Assembly (NCBI GenBank): GCA_023265595.1
Contig: JAHFSU010000012.1
Span: 1-53,144, forward strand
DNA from: Deltaproteobacteria bacterium
GTDB taxonomy: Bacteria > UBA10199 > SPLOWO2-01-44-7
Direction of reading: 5' to 3'
Length of the DNA: 53,144 bases
In this document: positions 8,175 through 16,633 of the stretch, in pieces
Layout: the number at the start of each line of letters is the position of its first letter
Numbering within the stretch: the first letter of the stretch is position 1
Made by a program: the position numbers and the translations under genes
Notes under the pieces: generated by a model
Database searches by the model: none
Told to the model about the DNA's origin: nothing
The model's input: only the letters and a program-made list of their open reading frames with translations

Positions 8175-8225
8175 TCAAGGCCCAGCTATGCTGGGCCGCG
8201 AAGCAAAGTCGAAGACTTTGCGGAG
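8175..8225. repeat. Two-hairpin intercistronic repeat, copy 1
   Basis: Starting 4 nt after the preceding stop: TCAAG, a first hairpin (GGCCCAGC-tat-GCTGGGCC), the block GCGAAGC, then a second hairpin (AAAGTC-GAA-GACTTT) closed by GCGGAG. The same layout recurs at 39441-39497 and 45100-45148 with different but still complementary stems, so pairing is conserved rather than sequence. Confidence 0.75.
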
Positions 8226-8263
8226 CAAAATAACCTAGCCCTTATCCCTAACCCTCCTTTCCT

Positions 8264-8304
8264 AAGGGGAGCCGTCGCAAGACCAAGCTCCCCTTCTTTT
8301 TTTT
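8264..8304 (+). terminator. Intrinsic terminator
   Basis: A 9-bp stem AAGGGGAGC (8264-8272) / GCTCCCCTT (8287-8295) with a 14-nt loop is followed by C and eight T residues. This is a textbook Rho-independent terminator, ending the transcript of the small gene at 7820. Confidence 0.85.
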
Positions 8305-8357
8305 AGCAACTTTTTTTCGCGATTGCCGATAATCCTGCCAGAGAATCGAGTGCCAAA

Positions 8358-9713
8358 ATGAACATTTATTTATACCAAATCCCCTTAGTCTCTTTTGCAA
8401 TCCCTTCCTCCTTTTTTGCGAGTTCGCAAAATCCGGCGAGGCCACCCATTTCTGAAACTATTTTTGAAGAAATTCCCGCTTCCTTTCACGCTGTTCCTCC
8501 ACGGCGTCTCGGGACAAGTCTCTTTTTGAATTATGAAACAGAACCGCTAGGAAAGGCGCGCCACCTTTTGAAAATTTCCCGGCAAGGAATGACTCTTTAT
8601 AGAAAATGTTGTTTTGATTTGATCGGCATCTTGGAGAAAAAAGATACACAGGCCCTTTCACAAGGGGTGCAAGATGCCATTCGGCAATCACGGGCATTGT
8701 TGGAGCGTATGCCAGACTATTCGCATGAATCGGGTCCTCTTCGCCATCTGTATTCTTCTTTATTGCAGCCTTTTGTTTCCATACAGAAGAATTTCGGAAA
8801 GCTCCTTATGCTTGCGGAACGGGGCTGGAGTTTTACCTCTTTGCAAATCATGATTGGCCATTTTCTGCTCAACGAAGCCGATCGTTTTATGGAATTTCTG
8901 GACAAAGAGGGAAACGGCTATTTTGTCGATATGACCTGCCGCCAACTCGCAAAACAGGTCATCGATTATTTTTATCGGCGTACGAGCAAAAATTTTTTCA
9001 AAGACGGACTTTTACTCATGCGCGCTCCGCCACAGGTGGAACCTAAGCAAGGTTTTGTGAATATAGGCGGCGAGATGCATTTTTCGGTTATCGATATTGC
9101 CGAGGACTGGGGATGGCCTGTGGACCCTGAAAAAAATGAAGCCCTGAAAATCTATCTTGATATCCTCGGCTGGAAAATGTGGATGCGGACAAACAGCGAC
9201 GATATGACTTATGCCATTGATTTTGGCCCTTACGCCATTTTGGAAGGGTATCCCGTGAATCGAAAGGTGGCGGAAGATGGGAGCGCCCTGTCGAGCCAGA
9301 TACTCGGCAAAATGACGGCTTTGGCCCTTTTTGAAGATCTAAACATGCTCAATGAGGTACGCGCCGTTGCGTCCGGAGATTCCAGCATGCAAGGCCCCGC
9401 CTTGCTTGTTATCAACCGGATCCCACAGTTGAAGCCGATGGTGCAATTTGAAACCTACGGCGAATTTGTCGCAAAGGCGAACGAGATTTTGGAAAATGAA
9501 AAAATGCATTTGGGTTTGATGCGGCGCAGAGAAAGTGACAAAAGAGAGAGGGTCCGCCGAACGGATCAATTTACACTGGGGCCGGTCACGGCGATCCGGT
9601 TTTTAAGAGAGGAGATGTTGCGCAGAAAACCGGAATGGCGTTTGGAACCGCGCGTAGAGGAACAGTGGAAAGATTGGGAACAAAAGGTCAGCAAATTATC
9701 CTCGGACCTCTAA
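8358..9713 (+). CDS. Unrecognised 451-residue protein
   Basis: A long soluble-looking protein with a hydrophobic N-terminus (YLYQIPLVSFAIPSSFFASS) that could be a weak signal sequence, followed by a largely helical region (residues about 70-220), a central segment with GGEMHFSVIDIAEDWGWPVD, and a charged C-terminus rich in Arg and Glu. I do not recognise a family, catalytic motif or repeat. The start at ATG 8358 has only a poor GAG upstream; internal starts cannot be excluded. It lies after a strong terminator, so it has its own promoter. Its 3' end overlaps the convergent methyltransferase gene by 18 bp. Confidence 0.6.
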   Translation: MNIYLYQIPLVSFAIPSSFFASSQNPARPPISETIFEEIPASFHAVPPRRLGTSLFLNYETEPLGKARHLLKISRQGMTLYRKCCFDLIGILEKKDTQALSQGVQDAIRQSRALLERMPDYSHESGPLRHLYSSLLQPFVSIQKNFGKLLMLAERGWSFTSLQIMIGHFLLNEADRFMEFLDKEGNGYFVDMTCRQLAKQVIDYFYRRTSKNFFKDGLLLMRAPPQVEPKQGFVNIGGEMHFSVIDIAEDWGWPVDPEKNEALKIYLDILGWKMWMRTNSDDMTYAIDFGPYAILEGYPVNRKVAEDGSALSSQILGKMTALALFEDLNMLNEVRAVASGDSSMQGPALLVINRIPQLKPMVQFETYGEFVAKANEILENEKMHLGLMRRRESDKRERVRRTDQFTLGPVTAIRFLREEMLRRKPEWRLEPRVEEQWKDWEQKVSKLSSDL

Positions 9714-10862
9714 AAAATAACACTTCAAATAATTCCCCTCCGGAAATTCGGAGAGGGTGGGGTGATCCGGCGCCGCGCCGGCTGCAGCGATCAGATTAAG
9801 ATTCACGTGAGAATCGTCTGCCGCTTCTTCGAGCATATTTTCGAAATCGGATTTTGAAAAGTGATAGGAGCAGGAAGAGGTTACAAGGACCCCTTTCGGT
9901 TTCAAGAGTTTCATCGCGCGTAAATTGATTTCTTTATAACCGCGAAATCCTTGCAGGCGTTCACAAGTAGTTTTCATGAAAGCGGGCGGGTCGAGATTGA
10001 TCGTGTCAAAAGGGCGTCGGGCGCGGTCCGCATTTTTGAGAAAGTCGAACGCATCAGCGATTTCAACATTTATTTTCGATTCCAGCCCGTTTAATTTCGC
10101 ATTTTCCAGAATTTTTGCGGCGGCTTGCAGGGAACCTTCCACGCACAAAACCGATTCGGCTTTTTTGGCCATGTGGCACGCAAACCATCCTTCATAAGAA
10201 AAAACATCGAGTGCTTTACCGCTACTTTTAAAACCGGCAAAAATACGATTATCCCGCTGGTCCAGAAAAGCCCCCGTCTTTTGCCCCTCCCAAAGATTGA
10301 CGATGCATTTTAAACCGGCTTCTTGGATCATCACTTCTTTAGGGACCTCTCCAAAAACAGTTTGTTTGATGGCGGGGAGTTTTTCTTTTTTGCGGATGGC
10401 CGCATCATTTCTCTCCAAAATTCCTTTGGGCTTGAGCAGCGATTCCAAAATTTCGAAAATTTCTGTTTTGAATTTTTCTAAACCGGCACTCAAGGTTTGC
10501 ACAATCAGATAGAGACCATACTGATCGACAATGAGGGAGGGGAGCCCGTCGGCTTCTGCAAAAATCAGCCGCTTGGCATCGGAAGGAATTTCGAAGACCC
10601 CTCTTTTTTGAATCGCTGTTTTTATTTTCTGAAGCCACCATGCCTTGTCGATCGGCTCCTCCCGACGGCTCAAAATCCGAAGTGCAATTTTGGAATGAGG
10701 TGAAAAGAGGGCCGTCGCCAAAAATTCTTTTTTGGGGCCTTCTACGCGAACCACTCCTGCCTCCGTCGTTTCTTTTTTAAGAAGGTCGCTGGCAAAAATC
10801 CACGGATGCTTGCTTTGAAACCAGTGAAGACCTTTGGACGAAATTTGAATTTTTGGAATCAT
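9696..10862 (-). CDS. RlmI-type 23S rRNA cytosine-C5 methyltransferase
   Basis: A 388-residue class I SAM-dependent methyltransferase. It starts with a PUA-like segment (MIPKIQISSKGLHWFQSKHPWIF), has the family signature KTGAFLDQRDNR (about 195-206), a SAM-binding region ALDVFSYEGWFACHMAKKAESV, and the catalytic-region DPPAF (about 291-295) followed by SSCSYHF. These are hallmarks of the RlmI family, which methylates C5 of a 23S rRNA cytosine. I start at ATG 10862. The frame runs 16 codons further upstream to 10910, but that part overlaps the divergent rlmB start. Exact rRNA target is inferred from family. Confidence 0.85.
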   Translation of the reverse strand: MIPKIQISSKGLHWFQSKHPWIFASDLLKKETTEAGVVRVEGPKKEFLATALFSPHSKIALRILSRREEPIDKAWWLQKIKTAIQKRGVFEIPSDAKRLIFAEADGLPSLIVDQYGLYLIVQTLSAGLEKFKTEIFEILESLLKPKGILERNDAAIRKKEKLPAIKQTVFGEVPKEVMIQEAGLKCIVNLWEGQKTGAFLDQRDNRIFAGFKSSGKALDVFSYEGWFACHMAKKAESVLCVEGSLQAAAKILENAKLNGLESKINVEIADAFDFLKNADRARRPFDTINLDPPAFMKTTCERLQGFRGYKEINLRAMKLLKPKGVLVTSSCSYHFSKSDFENMLEEAADDSHVNLNLIAAAGAAPDHPTLSEFPEGNYLKCYFLEVRG

Positions 10863-10908
10863 ACAAATCTTTGCCTTTTGCGCCCATTCATGGTGTAAGG
10901 AGCCCGTC

Positions 10909-11655
10909 ATGTCAAAAGAAATTCTTGGCGGGAAAAATGTGGTCTTGGAGATTTTGCGGGCCGGTCGGCGGACGGTTTTTCGGCTTTATTGGGCCCGTCG
11001 GGCCCGCGACGTTTCATCCGAAGAGATCCTTTCCCTTGCCAAAAAACGGGGTGTTGCCCTTCAGGAGTCGACTCCTGAAAAAATTTCCAATCTTTGTGCT
11101 TCACAGGAACATCAAGGAGTCGCCATCGAAGTCTCTCCGTTTGAATATGCCGAATTGTCCGATGTGATTCCGGCCGCGCAAAAAAATCCGAAGGGGGGAT
11201 TTATCGTCTGCCTCGATGAAATTCAGGACCCTCATAATGTGGGCGCTTTAATCCGAACCGCTTATCTTTGCGGCGCAAGCGGGATGGTTTTGCTCAAACA
11301 TCGCCAAGCTTTGATTACCAATACCGTTTGCAAAGCGGCGGCCGGGGCGCAGGAATATCTCCCCATTGTTCAAGAAACCAATTTAGTGAACACGATCCAA
11401 GCGCTGAAAAAAAACGATTTTCTTGTTGTGGGGGCGGCCGGTGAGGGGCGTTCTCTTTACAAAGAAAAATTGCAATTTCCTTGTGCGTTGATATTGGGGA
11501 GCGAAGGGCGGGGCTTAAGGCGGCTCGTCCGTGAAAATTGCGATCAACTTGTTTCCATTCCGATGGAAGGGAAGGTCGGCTCTTTTAATGTCTCTGTGGC
11601 CGGCGGTATTTTGATGGCTGAAATTGCGAGAAGAAAAGCGGATGTTTCAAAATAA
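10909..11655 (+). CDS. rlmB: RlmB-type 23S rRNA 2'-O-ribose methyltransferase
   Basis: A 248-residue SPOUT/TrmH-family enzyme. An N-terminal substrate-binding domain (ILGGKNVVLEILRAG) precedes the SpoU knot with motif 1 (IQDPHNVGALIRTA, about 105-118), motif 2 (LGSEGRGL, about 197-204) and motif 3 (IPMEGKVGSFNVSVAGGI). The protein most resembles RlmB (Gm2251), though other SpoU enzymes such as TrmH share these motifs. A good AAGGAG at 10897-10902 supports ATG 10909. It is divergent from the other rRNA methyltransferase gene with about 46 bp between starts, and its end overlaps the following SDR gene. Confidence 0.88.
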   Translation: MSKEILGGKNVVLEILRAGRRTVFRLYWARRARDVSSEEILSLAKKRGVALQESTPEKISNLCASQEHQGVAIEVSPFEYAELSDVIPAAQKNPKGGFIVCLDEIQDPHNVGALIRTAYLCGASGMVLLKHRQALITNTVCKAAAGAQEYLPIVQETNLVNTIQALKKNDFLVVGAAGEGRSLYKEKLQFPCALILGSEGRGLRRLVRENCDQLVSIPMEGKVGSFNVSVAGGILMAEIARRKADVSK

Positions 11656-12526
11656 AAAAACTAAAGTTTATGTTCTTGGGGCTTCGGGTTTTTTGGGTGG
11701 CCTGTGTGCGCAATATTTTCGCCATCAAGGCGTTGAGGTTGTTGCAGATCGTGTGGATGTCACCGATTTTACAGCCTTGCGCACGGTTTTTAAAAAACAT
11801 CGCCCCGATGCCGTAATCAATTTTGCCGGTGCCAAGGCTTACCCAACCATCGATTGGTGTGAGGATCATAAAGAAGAGACGGTGCGCATTAACGTTTCCG
11901 GCGCCATCAATGCAATGACGGCTGCTCTTGAAGCAGGATGTTATCCCATACAGATCTCCTCGGGTTGCATCTATTCCTGCGGCCCTGAAAAACAATTCAC
12001 AGAAGAAGACGCGCCCAATTTTTTCGGCAGTTTTTATTCGAGAATGAGAATTGTTTTACAAAATGCGCTGGCCGAGTTGCCTGTTTTGTCTGTTCGTATT
12101 CGTATGCCGATGTCGATGACTTCTCATCCCCGGAATATTATCGATAAAATTGTTGCTTATAAAAAAGTCATTTCGATTCCCAATTCGGTCACGTTGATTG
12201 AAGATTTGTGGCCGGCCTTGAAACTTCTTTTAGAGAAAAAGCCTTTGGGCGTTTTGAATCTGACCAATGAAGGCTATGTGGAACACAAAAAGATCCTTGA
12301 GGCTTATAAAAAAATTGTCGATCCCAAACATGTCTATGAATTAATCAATTTGGAACAGTTGGAAGGACCCGGCGGGATTACAAAGGCCAAAAGAAGCAAT
12401 TGTGTCTTATCTATTGAAAAGGCCAAGAGACTTGGAATCTCAATGCCGGCTCTGGAGGAAAATAAAATGATGGAAATAATGGGGGCCTATAAAATGAGTC
12501 TTTCTGTTTCACAAAAGCATGTTTAA
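11642..12526 (+). CDS. RmlD/NRS-ER-like extended SDR
   Basis: A 294-residue NAD(P)-dependent sugar-nucleotide reductase or epimerase. The Rossmann motif VLGASGFLGG opens the protein. RPDAVINFAGAKAYPTIDWCE and SSGCIYSCGPEKQFTEEDAP match the layout of RmlD and the plant/viral UDP-4-keto-6-deoxyglucose 3,5-epimerase/4-reductase. The catalytic tyrosine region reads Y132-S-R-M-R136, so the usual Lys of YxxxK is Arg here. I start at ATG 11642, which overlaps rlmB by 14 bp; an upstream in-frame start at 11624 lies further inside rlmB. No sugar-synthesis genes lie nearby, so substrate is unknown. Confidence 0.75.
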   Translation: MFQNKKTKVYVLGASGFLGGLCAQYFRHQGVEVVADRVDVTDFTALRTVFKKHRPDAVINFAGAKAYPTIDWCEDHKEETVRINVSGAINAMTAALEAGCYPIQISSGCIYSCGPEKQFTEEDAPNFFGSFYSRMRIVLQNALAELPVLSVRIRMPMSMTSHPRNIIDKIVAYKKVISIPNSVTLIEDLWPALKLLLEKKPLGVLNLTNEGYVEHKKILEAYKKIVDPKHVYELINLEQLEGPGGITKAKRSNCVLSIEKAKRLGISMPALEENKMMEIMGAYKMSLSVSQKHV

Positions 12527-12530
12527 CTCC

Positions 12531-12559
12531 TTGACAATCTTGGAGAAATTCTTTAAACA
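12531..12559 (+). promoter_or_regulatory. Predicted promoter of the tRNA-tuf operon
   Basis: TTGACA at 12531-12536 begins just after the SDR gene stop. The -10 is weak: TTAAAC or TAAACA around 12553-12559, 16-17 bp away. The first tRNA begins at 12627. The -35 box context CTTGACAATCT is the same as at the pgsA promoter. Confidence 0.5.
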
Positions 12560-12626
12560 CTCTTGATCTCAATCAGAAAATTTTGGCAGGAAAAAAGGGG
12601 GTAGGAGAGATTTTTGTTTTCGAAAT

Positions 12627-12699
12627 GCCGGCGTAGCTCAGCTGGTAGAGCAACTGATTTGTAATCAGTAGGTCGACGGTTCGATTCCGCCCGCCGGCT
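12627..12699 (+). tRNA. tRNA-Thr(TGT)
   Basis: A 73-nt cloverleaf with acceptor GCCGGCG / CGCCGGC, D-arm GCTCAGCTGGTAGAGC, anticodon arm ACTGA-TTTGTAA-TCAGT (anticodon TGT) and T-arm with GGTTCGATTCC. CCA is not encoded. First in the Thr-Tyr-Gly-Thr cluster that precedes tuf, matching thrU in the E. coli order. Confidence 0.97.
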
Positions 12700-12728
12700 C
12701 AAAAGAGTAAGGAAAAAGTCATGAAACA

Positions 12729-12811
12729 GGAGGGGTACTCAAGCGGCCAACGAGGTCAGACTGTAAATCTGATGGCTTATGCCTTCGATGGTTCGAATCC
12801 ATCCCCCTCCA
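12729..12811 (+). tRNA. tRNA-Tyr(GTA)
   Basis: An 83-nt class II tRNA with acceptor GGAGGGG / CCCCTCC, anticodon arm TCAGA-CTGTAAA-TCTGA (anticodon GTA), a long variable arm and T-arm GGTTCGAATCC. Discriminator A; CCA is not fully encoded. Equivalent to tyrU in the conserved cluster. Confidence 0.96.
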
Positions 12812-12817
12812 CAACTT

Positions 12818-12888
12818 GCGGGAGTAGCTCAATGGTAGAGTGTCTGCCTTCCAAGCAGATTACGAGGGTTCGATTCCCTTCTCCCGCT
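12818..12888 (+). tRNA. tRNA-Gly(TCC)
   Basis: A 71-nt cloverleaf with acceptor GCGGGAG / CTCCCGC, anticodon arm TCTGC-CTTCCAA-GCAGA (anticodon TCC) and T-arm GGTTCGATTCC. CCA is not encoded. Equivalent to glyT. Only 6 bp separate it from tRNA-Tyr. Confidence 0.96.
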
Positions 12889-12918
12889 CAGAAATTGGCT
12901 TTGCCGATTTTCCGCTAA

Positions 12919-12954
12919 TTTCTATTTTCCATTTTCGAAATAGGAGAATAGAAA
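12919..12954. repeat. AT-rich hairpin before the LysM gene
   Basis: TTTCTATTTTCC (12919-12930) can pair with GGAGAATAGAAA (12943-12954) with one T-G pair, leaving a small TTCGAA-containing loop. It lies between tRNA-Gly and the LysM gene. It may be an RNA-processing or attenuation structure, since no T-run follows. Confidence 0.5.
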
Positions 12955-12988
12955 AGCGAGATAAAATTTTTTAACAAAGGAGAAATAT

Positions 12989-13318
12989 ATGATGATGTGC
13001 CCAGGAGGGTGTTTTGAATTACGCCAAGTTTATGTGAGTTATCGTGTTCAGAATGGAGATACTTTGTGGCGTCTTTGGAAAAAATCGAATATGACAAAAG
13101 AGGAGTGGATGAAAGCCAATGAGGGGCGCAATCCTGATTCCACGCTGTATGTCGGAGAAAGAATCATAATCAAAGATCCCATTGAGACATGCAAACAGAG
13201 GGATAATTACCTTTTGACGCAGGAGTTAATGATATCCGAAAAAGAGAATGTTGCATCGTTGTGTGCGGATGCCATTTTTCAACCTTTAAGAAAATATACA
13301 GAGCGTTTAGTGAAATGA
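12989..13318 (+). CDS. Small LysM-domain protein
   Basis: A 109-residue protein with a LysM motif at about residues 17-62 (YRVQNGDTLWRLWKKSNMT through YVGERIIIK), the usual peptidoglycan or chitin-binding fold, and a helical C-terminal tail. No signal peptide is visible; the N-terminus MMMCPGGCFELRQVY is not hydrophobic, so export is uncertain. AAAGGAG at 12976-12982 supports ATG 12989; two more ATGs follow directly or nearly so. The gene is inserted between tRNA-Gly and tRNA-Thr, where E. coli has none, so its mRNA must be processed out of or stay linked to tRNA precursors. Confidence 0.7.
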   Translation: MMMCPGGCFELRQVYVSYRVQNGDTLWRLWKKSNMTKEEWMKANEGRNPDSTLYVGERIIIKDPIETCKQRDNYLLTQELMISEKENVASLCADAIFQPLRKYTERLVK

Positions 13319-13323
13319 TCATC

Positions 13324-13396
13324 GCCGAGGTAGCTCAGTTGGCAGAGCATCTCCATGGTAAGGAGAAGGTCGACGGTTCGATTCCGTTCCTCGGCT
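13324..13396 (+). tRNA. tRNA-Thr(GGT)
   Basis: A 73-nt cloverleaf with acceptor GCCGAGG / CCTCGGC, anticodon arm TCTCC-ATGGTAA-GGAGA (anticodon GGT) and T-arm GGTTCGATTCC. It starts 5 bp after the LysM stop. Unlike the three tRNAs before it, a CCA (13397-13399) is encoded directly after the discriminator. Its last 16 bases and 9 more are duplicated 103 bp downstream. Confidence 0.97.
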
Positions 13397-13508
13397 CCAG
13401 TTAAAAGGCAGAGAGCGAGTATTGACAGACATCAGCCGACCCACGACAGTGTTACTACACTGTCGTGGGTACCCCGTCTGCCAATTCCGTTCCTCGGCTC
13501 CAGTTAAA
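13381..13508. repeat. 25-bp tRNA-end direct repeat around a hairpin insert
   Basis: The 25 bp at 13381-13405, covering the 3' end of tRNA-Thr(GGT), CCA and GTTAAA, recur exactly at 13484-13508. The 78 bp between them contain a perfect 14-bp stem (13439-13452 against 13457-13470, loop TACT) and a shorter outer pairing GGCAGA / TCTGCC (13407-13412 and 13477-13482). No T-run follows, so it is not a standard terminator. The layout looks like an attachment-site or insertion footprint in a tRNA gene. Confidence 0.85.
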
Positions 13509-13527
13509 TAAAACTCAAGGAGTTTTT

Positions 13528-14124
13528 ATGAAAAAAATATTTTGCATGTCGGTCCTGTTTTTTTCAATAACCTTATTGGCAGCAGAACCGGTACAGGTTC
13601 TGCTCAAACTGGATGACAATTTCAAATCGGAATTGAAATGTGGCTGGAAAAGTGAGACAAAGCAGAAGTTTTGGGTTGGCATCCTTGAGGATGCCCGATC
13701 TGAAAAAGAGGTGGGAACCCTGATCACCAAAAAAGAGGATATTGCAGTGAATGCGAGCAAGCCGATTAATGAGGCCATTCAAGAAGCCTTTCAAAATGGT
13801 TTGAAAGGGTGTGGCTATCTGCTCGTTTCCAATAAGGAAGAGGCCGATTTTTGGCTGACAGGCCGGGTCGATGAATTTTCGGGAACCTCCAAAAAGGGAT
13901 TTTTTCGGGGAAAAGCCGAAGGACGGGCTGAGGTTACGCTCGATCTGGTTCGGACAGCGAATAAAGGGGAATATTCCCTCTCCCTTTCGGTGGGAGAATT
14001 TCAAAAAAAGGGTGTTTCCAAAAAGCCCAAAAAAGTTGAGGAAATGTTAAATCGGTTGTTGACTCGGCTCACATTAGATGTTTTGGAGTCGCAAAACATC
14101 GCTAATTGGATGAAAAATAATTAA
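13528..14124 (+). CDS. YajG-like exported protein
   Basis: A 198-residue protein with a cleavable signal peptide ([19 protein letters not shown], no lipobox Cys at the cleavage site). The body follows the YajG-like pattern: a VGILEDAR strand, an alternating region leading to [15 protein letters not shown], then [15 protein letters not shown] and [13 protein letters not shown]. YajG proteins are envelope proteins of unknown role, and this match is by pattern only. AAGGAG at 13517-13522 supports ATG 13528. An in-frame ATG at 13465 falls inside the hairpin insert and would bury the signal peptide. It sits between tRNA-Thr and tuf, normally adjacent genes. Confidence 0.65.
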   Translation: MKKIFCMSVLFFSITLLAAEPVQVLLKLDDNFKSELKCGWKSETKQKFWVGILEDARSEKEVGTLITKKEDIAVNASKPINEAIQEAFQNGLKGCGYLLVSNKEEADFWLTGRVDEFSGTSKKGFFRGKAEGRAEVTLDLVRTANKGEYSLSLSVGEFQKKGVSKKPKKVEEMLNRLLTRLTLDVLESQNIANWMKNN

Positions 14125-14141
14125 AAAAAGAGGAGGGGGTT

Positions 14142-15332
<1,191 letters not shown>

Positions 15333-15335
15333 TTT

Positions 15336-15488
15336 ATGGCAAGAATCATTATACAAATGGAATGTGTAGAGTGTAAAAACAGGAATTATTCGACGACGAA
15401 AAATAAAACGACGACGCCGGATCGGTTAGAGATAAAGAAATTTTGTCCGACGTGTAAAAAACATACACCACACAAGGAGACTAAATAA
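15336..15488 (+). CDS. rpmG: Ribosomal protein L33 (zinc form)
   Basis: A 50-residue protein of the large subunit, beginning [18 protein letters not shown]. Four cysteines in two CxxC pairs (C10, C13, C37, C40) make the zinc-binding C+ form. ATG lies 3 bp after the tuf stop. Codon use (repeated ACG, ATA, AAA) resembles tuf more than the other ribosomal genes. Position between tuf and secE is conserved in many bacteria. Confidence 0.95.
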   Translation: MARIIIQMECVECKNRNYSTTKNKTTTPDRLEIKKFCPTCKKHTPHKETK

Positions 15489-15579
15489 CGTAGATCCCGC
15501 CAAACTACCGGCGGGCAGGCGTGGATCGTGAATCGAAAAAAACGATCCACAAATCACGAATCACGATTCACGAAATTTG
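15489..15579. repeat. GTGAATCG-family repeat, copy 1
   Basis: Directly after the rpmG stop are a hairpin CCCGCC / GGCGGG (15496-15501 and 15510-15515) and then inverted pieces TGGATCGT / ACGATCCA and several copies of ATCACGA or TTCACGA in alternating orientation. The GATCCCGCCAAACTACCGGC segment recurs at 44587-44621, and the GTGAATCGAAAA segment at 27928-28002. It fills most of the gap between rpmG and tRNA-Trp. Confidence 0.75.
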
Positions 15580-15651
15580 CAGGGGCGCAGGGATTCGAAC
15601 CCGGACTAGCGGTTTTGGAGACCGCCGTGCTACCATTGACACCACGCCCCT
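15580..15651 (-). tRNA. tRNA-Trp(CCA), antisense to the operon
   Basis: Read on the minus strand: acceptor AGGGGCG / CGCCCCT with discriminator G, D-arm around TCAATGGTAGCA, anticodon arm GCGGT-CTCCAAA-ACCGC (anticodon CCA) and T-arm GGTTCGAATCC, 72 nt. In many bacteria tRNA-Trp lies here between tuf and secE but on the operon strand. Here it is inverted, so it needs its own promoter, presumably within or upstream of secE on the minus strand. Confidence 0.96.
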
Positions 15652-15681
15652 AAAAAACAACTGCTTGCAAGGAAGAAGACT

Positions 15682-16053
15682 ATGCCTAATTTGAAAAAAT
15701 GGGTCAATTTAAGTTTTTTATTTTGTGGTTTTATTGTCTGGACATTTTTTCGCGAGATTTTTGATGCGGTTTTTAGTGCTATCGGTTTTATTCAGCCTGA
15801 TTGGCCTGTTTCCCCTTCGGATGTGGCGGGAATTCTGATCGGCTTGATTGTTTTTGTCGGATTGTTGAAATGGCCCAAGGCCAATGATTATTTGAACAGT
15901 GTTTTGCTGGAAATGACCAAGGTGATTTGGTCCGACCGTAAAGAGACGGTTATTTCAACGGGGGTTGTCTCTGTCATGGTCGGCATTGCAACAATTTGTA
16001 TTTTATTATTTGACACGGTCTGGTCTTGGGTGGCCAAGGCATTGCTTTATTAA
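15682..16053 (+). CDS. secE: Preprotein translocase subunit SecE
   Basis: A 123-residue inner-membrane protein that clamps SecY in the translocon. It has two N-terminal transmembrane helices (around 8-24 and 48-63), then the conserved amphipathic segment EMTKVIWSDRKETVIST and the final transmembrane helix. This three-helix layout is the longer proteobacterial form, not the single-helix form of many Gram-positives. Start ATG 15682 follows AAGGAAG. It is followed 25 bp later by nusG, the standard pair. Confidence 0.93.
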   Translation: MPNLKKWVNLSFLFCGFIVWTFFREIFDAVFSAIGFIQPDWPVSPSDVAGILIGLIVFVGLLKWPKANDYLNSVLLEMTKVIWSDRKETVISTGVVSVMVGIATICILLFDTVWSWVAKALLY

Positions 16054-16078
16054 TATTAAAGAAGGAAGGTCTTATTTT

Positions 16079-16612
16079 ATGGCAAAAAATTGGTATGTCG
16101 TTCACACCTACTCCGGTTATGAGCAAAAAGCCAAACAGGCTTTGGAGGAGAGGATAAAAACGCTCAAAGCCTCAAATTTATTTGAGGAAATTATGGTTCC
16201 GCAAGAAAGTGTGGTGGAGGTCAAAAAGGGGGTCAAAAAGACCTTAAGTCGCCATTTTTTCCCCGGTTATATCCTCGTTAAAATGGAGTTGAATGACAAA
16301 AGCTGGCATATTGTCAAAGAGACCCCTAAAATAACCGGGTTCGTAGGTGGCAGTCAAAATCCCCCCGTCGTTCCTGAAGAAGAGGTTCAAAGGATTACAC
16401 GCCAGATTGAAGAAGGGACACTGAAACCGAAGCCAAAAGTATCATTTGACAAAGGGGAGAATGTTCGCGTAATAAGCGGACCTTTTGCAAGTTTTTTTGG
16501 CATTGTGGATGAAGTCAATGAGGACAAGGGGCGCCTGCGTGTGATGGTCAGTATTTTTGGACGCTCTACCCCGATTGAGCTCGATTTTATTCAGGTCGAA
16601 AAGGTGACTTGA
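16079..16612 (+). CDS. nusG: Transcription factor NusG
   Basis: A 177-residue elongation/antitermination factor. MAKNWYVVHTYSGYEQKAKQ opens the NGN domain that binds the RNA polymerase clamp, SRHFFPGYILVKMEL is its conserved core, and the KOW motif lies at FDKGENVRVISGPFASFFGIV. The first in-frame ATG inside secE (15965) was set aside because the conserved N-terminus begins at ATG 16079, which follows GAAGGAAGG. It acts with S10 (31803-32123) in transcription-translation coupling. Confidence 0.96.
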   Translation: MAKNWYVVHTYSGYEQKAKQALEERIKTLKASNLFEEIMVPQESVVEVKKGVKKTLSRHFFPGYILVKMELNDKSWHIVKETPKITGFVGGSQNPPVVPEEEVQRITRQIEEGTLKPKPKVSFDKGENVRVISGPFASFFGIVDEVNEDKGRLRVMVSIFGRSTPIELDFIQVEKVT

Positions 16613-16633
16613 AAATTGCTTGCAACTTTCAAG

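Noticed and set aside
13439-13470. Hairpin after tRNA-Thr as an intrinsic terminator
   Set aside because: No T-run follows, and termination here would cut off tuf, secE and nusG unless they have a separate promoter, which I do not see.
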